Positions 9,349-15,119 of a stretch of DNA of 15,119 bases are shown here, piece by piece. The DNA comes from Rodentolepis nana (taxonomy: Eukaryota > Platyhelminthes > Cestoda > Cyclophyllidea > Hymenolepididae). Every line of letters begins with the position of its first letter. The stretch's first letter is position 1. The position numbers and the translations under genes are program-made. A model generated the notes under the pieces. It was not told where the DNA came from. It made no database searches and saw only the letters and a program-made list of their open reading frames with translations. The stretch is taken from NCBI GenBank assembly GCA_900617975.1, contig UZAE01001115.1, forward strand, positions 1-15,119. Reading direction: 5' to 3'.

Positions 9349-10803
9349 GTGACTTCTTCTTAATAAGCGTGAAATTGATGTCACAGAAATCACAAATCAT
9401 TTTTTCTTCATCCTTCAATTCGTACTGTTACAGGTTATACTTTTGCTACTTCGCAGATAGTAGAAAAATAAGGCACATTTACTCTCCACTACATTATTCA
9501 AACAAGCAACCTCGAGTGGTCAGTTTGGATGTTGAGGAAGTAAGTGAGTAACAAGATTTTCTCACATTCAGTAATCCTTCAGATTGGCAAGCATTTGCTT
9601 AAATTGCTCATTATTTTCGGTTATTTGGTGAAATTACACGCCTGTTTACTTATTGATTGTCAAAATTCACCTTTGATATTTGTGTATAAAGATTAATACC
9701 GCCGACATATAAAATGTTAGTGTATAATCAAATTAACCTTCAAAGATTAAGTGCGAAAAAGTCCTAGACATTACGTGTGACTCCTGAAAACATGGGCGAG
9801 GTACCTATTTTGCCTTTTTTAAATTTAAATAGGGCGCGGAATGGAGAAATGCTGTCATTTTGACTGTCATAATTGCACTGAGTGCCTCTTTAATCCTTTG
9901 CACCTCAACTCTACATGATCATTTACGGATTCAATAACACTCCTTAATGTACTTTCAGTCAATAACCTTTTACCCAAGTAATTCTTACATTCTTCCTTGT
10001 AGGGCCTTCCATTTAAGCTTATTTTAATTCCGACAAATTATTGTGTAAATTTTGAAGTTAGGTTGCATTACTTGAAGTAGTTAGGTAAATAGTTTGTTAT
10101 TCATTTAAAATTAAATTGGGAAAAGTCTAAAGAAGATAAAGATTACCCTTTCAGGAAAATTTTAAAAGAGAGTTTGGCAGTACTTTCATCCCTCTCGTAT
10201 TGAACTTCGCTACAATTTCACGAATTCGAAGAAGTGTTATCTGTTATCTTACTTATAATGAGCCTCGTTTATTTATGAAATAAGATATGACCTAGCTTTA
10301 CTTAAATTCTTCAGATAAACCGTAGCGATCATGTTTATTATGGAAATATTTTGTGCTGCGAATCGAGACAATATCAAGATAAGATCGGCATTATGATTAA
10401 ATGACTAGTATGCAGCTCATCACGGCCAATCTAATGCTAATTTAATGTGTGTTCATAGAGTGAATAAAATTAACACTGCGTCGACAACATCAAAGGATTC
10501 CACAGGCAAACCGTATGCGCTTTTTCGTATAGGAGTCTGGTGGGTCTGTTAGACATGACGTAAGCAACTGAGCGCATGCCCTTTTTACGAGTCTCCATAA
10601 TATTCTCAAACTGGCTCGTTTGAAATTTAAATATCACTCAACAAATGAGTCTTCTTGAAAGTGCGATACTAGGATTTTAAATCGTATGCTTTGTGTTCAT
10701 GGTTAACATTTGATTGATAGAAGCGGTCCTCCACTGCGACAAAGATTGATTAGGATGCGTAAAAGCAGTTACCTGTCTGATTTTGACCTTATTTAAGCTT
10801 CAC
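9349..10803. other. Mostly empty region, one weak possible exon
   Basis: A segment at 9434-9539 lies between a pyrimidine-preceded TTACAG and a GAA|GTAAGTGAG donor and is open in one frame (residues such as SRKIRHIYSPLHYSNKQP). It could be a 106-bp internal exon, but its donor is phase 0 and does not fit the phase 2 acceptor of the candidate exon at 11103, so another exon would be needed between them. A T-rich acceptor-like sequence (CTTCCTTGTAG) lies near 10002. Nothing else can be supported. Confidence 0.25.
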
Positions 10804-10818
10804 TACAGTATCAGAAAC

Positions 10819-11097
10819 GAGATGTGCGATAGACTTACCTCCACGTGGTGCTCCCGGGGCAACGTACACTCATACGAAAAAATTCTATTAACCGGCAGTT
10901 GATTTCTGACTTCAAACTACCATCATATTCGACCACTTTCACAGTTCTCATCTTACCTTTTCCCTGCCTTTGTGTCTGCCTGTCTGTCTGTCTCTTTTAC
11001 AACTGTGAATCACTCTTCGGTTCCTCACCCCTCGAAGCCCGAAGTCAACTAAAGGGCTAATGATAACTATCAAAACGTCTGCCTTTTGATATAAATA
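10819..11097 (+). mobile_element. SINE-like element, copy 4 (sense, beside candidate exon)
   Basis: Starts GAGATGTGCGATAGACTTACC and ends CTTTTGATATAAATA. It is bounded by TACAGTATCAGAAAC (10804-10818) and TACAGTATCAAAATC (11098-11112), a 15-bp direct repeat with two mismatches. Two internal deletions are visible relative to other copies: about 15 bp after the CATCA block and about 45 bp around the C-run. A local TGTC expansion lies near 10978-10996. An open frame from 10845 is only the element read through. The downstream duplication contains the AG used by the candidate exon at 11103. Confidence 0.92.
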
Positions 11098-11102
11098 TAC
11101 AG

Positions 11103-11393
11103 TATCAAAATCATGAGAAAGGCCAATTCCCCTCTAAAACACGTAATTAATTATTCTGAGAACACAGAGGGTTCACATTTGCAGAAGCCGAATATTCATA
11201 GGTATTTACGAGGAGTAAAATACTTGAAAGTGCCCATAAAGGAACGATTTGGATTGGAAAACATTTTAAAAAGTGCGTCGCTGCGAGCACTTCTGCAGAC
11301 CACCCTGGCTGAACAGTCGAAATTTGCGTCGAGATCTACAAATTGTCTTAAGGATTATTTATGGCGAAATATAATTGGGAAAAATGTGAAAAG
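11103..11393 (+). CDS. Candidate coding exon, unknown protein (first visible exon)
   Basis: A 291-bp segment bounded by TACAG (AG at 11101-11102) and AAAAG|GTATGT at 11393/11394. The frame is open throughout, with ATG at 11113 giving 93 codons before the donor, which cuts after the second base of a codon (phase 2). It looks richer in G+C than the flanks. The product is basic and mostly hydrophilic, with a stretch IHRYLRGVKYLKVPIKERFG (residues about 28-47) and then ENILKSASLRALLQTTLAEQ, which could form an amphipathic helix. No domain is recognised. It may be an internal exon, since the frame is open before the ATG to the acceptor, or a first exon reached by spliced-leader trans-splicing, which flatworms use. 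The phase matches the exon at 13285. Length alone is close to chance, so the call rests on splice sites, composition and phase. Confidence 0.35.
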
Positions 11394-11685
11394 GTATGTT
11401 TTAATTAAAATTTGAGTTAGGGATATTGACTATCCTTATTCCCAGGGCTAAAAGTGTTATTGTGAAGGTCATTACCAAGAATGTCGGAACTTCTTTTTTT
11501 AGAAAATGTTTATTTTTAGATCAAAGGATACGTAAATACTAACCTAGTTAATTATTAATCGTTTTTAATGAAGCGGATCATTTGGCTCATATTGGAAATA
11601 TCCATCTTGATATGGACGTTGCAATGCATTTTGTTTCCATTATTCGAAGTCTCATCTTTTTGATCTACTGCTACGCCTATTATTT

Positions 11686-12011
11686 ATTTATACCAAATGG
11701 CTGGCTTTATGATGATTATCATTAGCCCTTTAGTTGACTTCAGGCTTCACAGAGGGAGAGGAACATCAAATCGAAAAAAAGTCGAGATTGGGGGGAGGGG
11801 GAACAGATGAGTGTTTTAAAGATGTTAAAGAGACAGACACAAAGGATGATGAAAGGTGAGGTGAGTACTGTGGAAGTAGTTGAATGTGACATACAGTGGG
11901 GTCATGATAGCTTGAACTCAGAAGTCAACTGCCGGTTTATAGACCATTTTGCCGTATGAGTATACGTTGCCCAGGGTGCACCACGTGGAGGTAAGTCTAT
12001 CGCACACCCCT
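11686..12011 (-). mobile_element. SINE-like element, copy 5 (antisense, near full length)
   Basis: Bounded by a perfect 14-bp direct repeat, TACGCCTATTATTT at 11672-11685 and 12012-12025, so both ends of the family are defined. In plus-strand order it runs ATTTATACCAAATGG to CTATCGCACACCCC and is about 326 bp. CACGTG is retained and the plus strand reads GGAG|GTAAGTCTATCG at 11987-12002. It is inverted with respect to copy 4, about 590 bp away, with the candidate exon between them. Confidence 0.95.
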
Positions 12012-13220
12012 TACGCCTATTATTTCACACTATTTGTTTCAGGTAATGAATAATTTCCTGTGGGAGTTTGCATAATTGGTTGATGATTTATGCTTTACTA
12101 TGCACAGATGGTGCTCAAACTAAGACAAATAATCAGCATTCGGATCAGTGATCGGTGGTCTCTTTAACTCCTTCCGAAAATATTTAAAGAAACCTCGTCC
12201 TAATCTGTCAAGAATAGATGATCTCTCCTGACGCACGTCAATGCTTCTTGAATCTTGATTCACATATTAAATCCCTTGAGCCGGAGAATTTAAATCATTA
12301 TAAAAATCTTGATAACACATAGTGAATTTGAACCTTGCAGTCGTGTTACATTTCAAACTGATTGGACTTGTCTACGCTTTTTGATATATGGTAGCATAAA
12401 TTGAATGAGATTGAGGATAAAATTCAGACACTTAGTTGTACGTTGGTCGATTAGCGTCTGTCGAAATTTTGCACGCACCATATTTCTTTGTCCCACTAGC
12501 GTCTGTCAGATGAGGACCATAATCAATCAACCCCATTTTACTTATTAACTGAAGAGACTGGTGGGTGTTCGTTTTCAGCGAACGCGAGCATTGTTCACCA
12601 ATCAGCAGATAAATATCATATATAGCTCATTTCAAGTCGTTAATACATTTTTGTGAATTTATTTAAACAAAATAAGTAACATTAGAATTATACTCTGGCA
12701 AAGATATACTAAGCTTAGAATATTTAACCTTCCATTCATTCAGTGAGCCAAAATACAATTTATTGGATCGATAAAGACAATTAGGCATAATAGCGTACAT
12801 TATTCCACAACCATATGTAAGATATTGTATCAAGACTTATTTTCTTACCTTTAAAGGTGAAATATCTAATACAATCCAAGTTTAATTGTCAAGATTCACA
12901 ATGTTTCCATGAAATAATTACCTTTATTACCAAATTTGGAAGAAGCTTAAATAAGGTTTAAATGTGAAATATGCAAGCGGAAGCTAAATTAATTTCAAAT
13001 AGATGTCATAATGGAAAATACAATGTCAGAGACAATTCAGTATTACTGCTTCTGTGAATAAATCGCACATCTCGCTATTTCTAGGTCACGAGGAGTTTTG
13101 ACAAAAACAGTAAATCATTTTTAACCTACATATCTATGACGTAAATTTACCACTTTATATCAATTTAAAACTATAATTTATAGGTGATTCTAGTGTGGCT
13201 AGCTATCTCTAGCAAATAAA

Positions 13221-13250
13221 CACACGCACACACATACACACACACACACA
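13221..13250. repeat. CA microsatellite, imperfect
   Basis: About 15 CA units broken by CG and TA variants at 13225-13226 and 13235-13236. It lies about 35 bp upstream of the candidate 3' splice site at 13284. CA-rich tracts near splice sites can bind hnRNP L-type splicing regulators in other animals; an effect here is only conjecture. Confidence 0.95.
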
Positions 13251-13284
13251 ATATTCGAAAGAGCTGGTTGAAATTACTTCTCAG

Positions 13285-13483
13285 GTTAGAAAAAAAAGTT
13301 ACAAGAAAAGTAAAGTGGTATGATCCACATTGCAAACAAAAGCATGAAAAAGTACTCACGAAGATGTCGTGTCATCTGAATGCATCAGTTATTACTGAAC
13401 CGAAGGAGAATTTTGACACTATTTCATCAGATTCACTTGCTTACTCTATCCAAGATATTGATAACGAAGCACGTTGTCATTGA
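13285..13483 (+). CDS. Candidate terminal coding exon, unknown protein
   Basis: Begins after TTACTTCTCAG and runs open to TGA at 13481-13483. The first base completes an AGG codon with the donor at 11393, and the product continues LEKKVTRKVKWYDPH (basic) and ends in an acidic to polar tail SDSLAYSIQDIDNEARCH. Joined to the exon at 11103 it would make a protein of about 159 residues from the ATG at 11113: basic in the middle, with Cys and His scattered (PHCKQKH, SCHLN) but no recognised zinc-binding spacing. AATAAA follows 29 bp after the stop. A phase match has a one-in-three chance of being accidental. No family is recognised. Confidence 0.33.
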
Positions 13484-13511
13484 GAGCAGTTATATACCCC
13501 GCACCCTATTT

Positions 13512-13517
13512 AATAAA
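13512..13517 (+). promoter_or_regulatory. Polyadenylation signal AATAAA
   Basis: Canonical hexamer shortly after the stop at 13483. A second AATAAA is at 13719-13724. In DNA this AT-rich the hexamer is common, so it supports the candidate gene only weakly. Confidence 0.3.
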
Positions 13518-13524
13518 TTCAGAA

Positions 13525-14460
13525 AAATCTTTACCACAACAAATCATGTTCGAATTAGAAGTCAGCATTCATCAATAGATAACATTAGAATCACAGCTGA
13601 GCCATTTTGGCACTGTTTTAAATTAATAGCATTCGAGTAATAGTTTTAGTCAACATAAAAGATCGAAAGGAAAGTGCAAATAAAGTGCAATTGACATAAA
13701 CCTTTACCTACAAGAAAGAATAAAAAACTATTACAGATCAATTTAAAGTAATTTTATTTCGAAGTGAAGAGATCAGTTTAGGTGGTGAATGTGAGCTTTA
13801 GTACAATTCGAATCTGCGCAAAAAATGTCGACTGAATGTCCAAGAGCATTATCAAGAAAAGGGAAATACGTGCCATTTTGCCTTGAAACAATAGTTGAAA
13901 TAGGGATTCCAATCATTAAATTGGGAACTTTCAAGTAGAGATTTGCAAGTTTCTGATGAAAATGAGTAATCACTTAAAAACTTGCCATCTCTCAATTTTA
14001 ATCTCAAACCAACCGCCAAATCTCTTTTGTTCCAAGATAGTTCCAAGAAACAGTGCTATTATTAACAAAATGATATTGCTAATGAATCTTCCATTATTAT
14101 GCCATCAAATCTAAACCCAATGGAATTTTTCGACAACTAATCTTTTCATTCACCCACGAATATTTAGACTCATCACAGATGCAATTACTGCCACAGTTAT
14201 TGACTAACTTGGTGACAAATTATTTCTTGCGCATTCAAATAATGGAAAACTGAAAAATTTCGTTCTTCCACCCATGTTTATGTAATTGAGTTTTAATGGA
14301 ATTCGGGTTTGATGGTGTTGCTTGAAAAAATGCCTAAAAATGAAGCCTATTACTCTCACATGCGAAACACTGTTTTACTGTGTTTTGATTTAACATGCAA
14401 ACGAAATTGCTAACCTTTAAAATCGCTATTGTGGAGGTGGGTTCGAGGATATCTCAGTAC
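13525..14460. other. AT-rich DNA, no gene supported
   Basis: Two overlapping reverse-strand open frames lie between 13773 and 14046. The longer has protein-like content (LSWNKRDLAVGLRL, then LRDGKFLSDYSF) but starts only with TTG, has no clear splice sites and is of chance length. Nothing else is recognised. Confidence 0.35.
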
Positions 14461-14467
14461 TAAAAAT

Positions 14468-14780
14468 GTATGTATATCAAATGGCAGGCGTTTTGATAGA
14501 TATCATTAGCCCTTTAGTTGACTTCAGGCTTCACAGAGGAGGAGGAACATCAAAGTGAAAAAAAGTCGAGAGGGTGGGAGGGGGGGGGAACAAAAGAGTG
14601 TTTTAAAGACGAAGGTAGGAAAAAAGTGAGATGAGTACTGTGGAAGTAGTCGAATATGGCATTCAGTGGGGTGATGGTAGTTTGAAGTCCGAAGTCAGTT
14701 GGCGGTTAATAGACTTTTTTGCCGTATGAGTATACGTTGCCCAGGGTGCACCACTTGGAGGTAAGTCTATCGCCTACCCC
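14468..14780 (-). mobile_element. SINE-like element, copy 6 (antisense)
   Basis: In plus-strand order it runs from GTATATCAAATGGCAGGCG to AAGTCTATCGCCTACCCC. A short direct repeat TAAAAAT occurs at 14461-14467 and 14781-14787, shorter than for other copies and perhaps eroded. The E-box is mutated (CACTTG in place of CACGTG) while the plus-strand donor GGAG|GTAAGT is intact at 14757-14766. ATAGACTT at 14709-14716 is exactly complementary to AAGTCTAT at 14763-14770, showing the terminal stem of the family's 5' domain. A G-run of about 9 follows the GAGGGTGGGAG block near 14570-14588. Confidence 0.92.
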
Positions 14781-14787
14781 TAAAAAT

Positions 14788-15119
14788 AAATATCCATACT
14801 TTGATTTATTAGAGAGAAGAATGATTCGACAAGCAACGGTAAACAGTAGAAAACCACAGCTTTAAGAAGATACAGAACATTAAAGATGTGAGTGGAGTGT
14901 TCAATTTAAAACCACGATCAAGATTTGATAGCGTTGGAGAGGAGGAGACTGTAGGAGATGGAAATGGGGCGTACGAGTAGACAAGCGACAGACAAAGGTA
15001 GTTTATGAGGCATTCAGGCAGAGACGAGCTAGAGGATATGAATGCGGATGTACTTTTATGTGAAACGGGACACACTAAACAGGGCGAATTAGGCCATGAC
15101 AGATGTGATTGAAGTCGTA
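14788..15119. other. Window end, no gene supported
   Basis: This stretch looks richer in purines and in G than the rest, with motifs such as GGAGAGGAGGAGACTG near 14935. A reverse-strand open frame of 88 codons (14809-15075) is low complexity, rich in Ser, Leu and Pro, as expected from reading the complement of a purine-rich strand, so I do not call it. The stretch could be the edge of another feature that continues beyond the window. Confidence 0.35.

Larger units (their letters stand above)
11394..13284 (+). other. Candidate intron, 1891 bp
   Basis: It starts GTATGT and ends TTACTTCTCAG, both good consensus, and joins a phase 2 donor to an acceptor whose first exon base completes an AGG codon. 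It contains element copy 5 in antisense orientation and a CA microsatellite close to the 3' end. The antisense copy adds a competing donor, GGAG|GTAAGT at 11990/11991. Outside these I see no gene in it. Confidence 0.3.

Noticed and set aside
10845..11060. 71-codon open frame with a Cys/Leu/Val-rich stretch
   Set aside because: It lies wholly within element copy 4 and is broken in the other copies, so it is not a conserved coding frame.
13852..14046. Reverse-strand open frame with protein-like composition
   Set aside because: Only a TTG start, no clear splice sites, overlaps another open frame on the same strand, and chance length.
14440..14452. GGGTTCGAGGAT, resembling a tRNA B box
   Set aside because: No A box, acceptor stem or anticodon arm upstream at tRNA spacing.
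14809..15075. 88-codon open frame on the reverse strand
   Set aside because: Low-complexity Ser/Leu/Pro content from a purine-rich complement, no domain, and chance length.

Overview
The window looks like a stretch of a low-GC (I estimate about one third G+C) animal genome, most probably a flatworm and perhaps a tapeworm. The main clue is a microRNA precursor of the lin-4/mir-125 family at 2357-2444. Its mature arm has the universal mir-125 seed, and its 3' half (TAGAGTTGTC) matches, as I remember it, the cestode form rather than the common bilaterian form. I see no bacterial operons, rRNA or tRNA. Open frames are no longer than about 100 codons, which at this base composition is near chance, so protein-coding calls are weak unless splice signals agree.

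Layout. Positions 1-317 hold the first of six copies of an interspersed element of about 320 bp. Positions 2011-2257 form a CpG-rich island with three CCAAT boxes, AP-1-like and CRE-like sites, a pyrimidine-rich start region and a 5' splice site; about 100 bp downstream lies pre-mir-125. I read this as the promoter and first exon of the primary mir-125 transcript. The stretch from 2445 to about 10800 is mostly unannotated AT-rich DNA with two further copies of the element (3609-3862 and 8977-9333), a possible ancient relative (8553-8640) and a pure (TA)30 microsatellite (6793-6852).

From 10800 on there is a possible split gene: a 291-bp candidate exon (11103-11393) and a terminal candidate exon (13285-13483). 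They are joined by an 1891-bp intron with good splice sites in matching phase, and a polyadenylation signal follows. The product is not recognised. One element copy (10819-11097) sits directly against the first candidate exon, an inverted copy (11686-12011) lies in the intron, and a sixth lies at 14468-14780.

The most novel content is the element family. It is non-coding, and four copies have direct repeats of 13-15 bp as expected for target-site duplications; a fifth has a short one. It has an AT-rich ATAAAT-type tail and a defined 5' end, so it behaves like a SINE. On its antisense strand it carries a consensus 5' splice site beside a CACGTG E-box, so copies inserted in reverse can supply splice donors to host transcripts.
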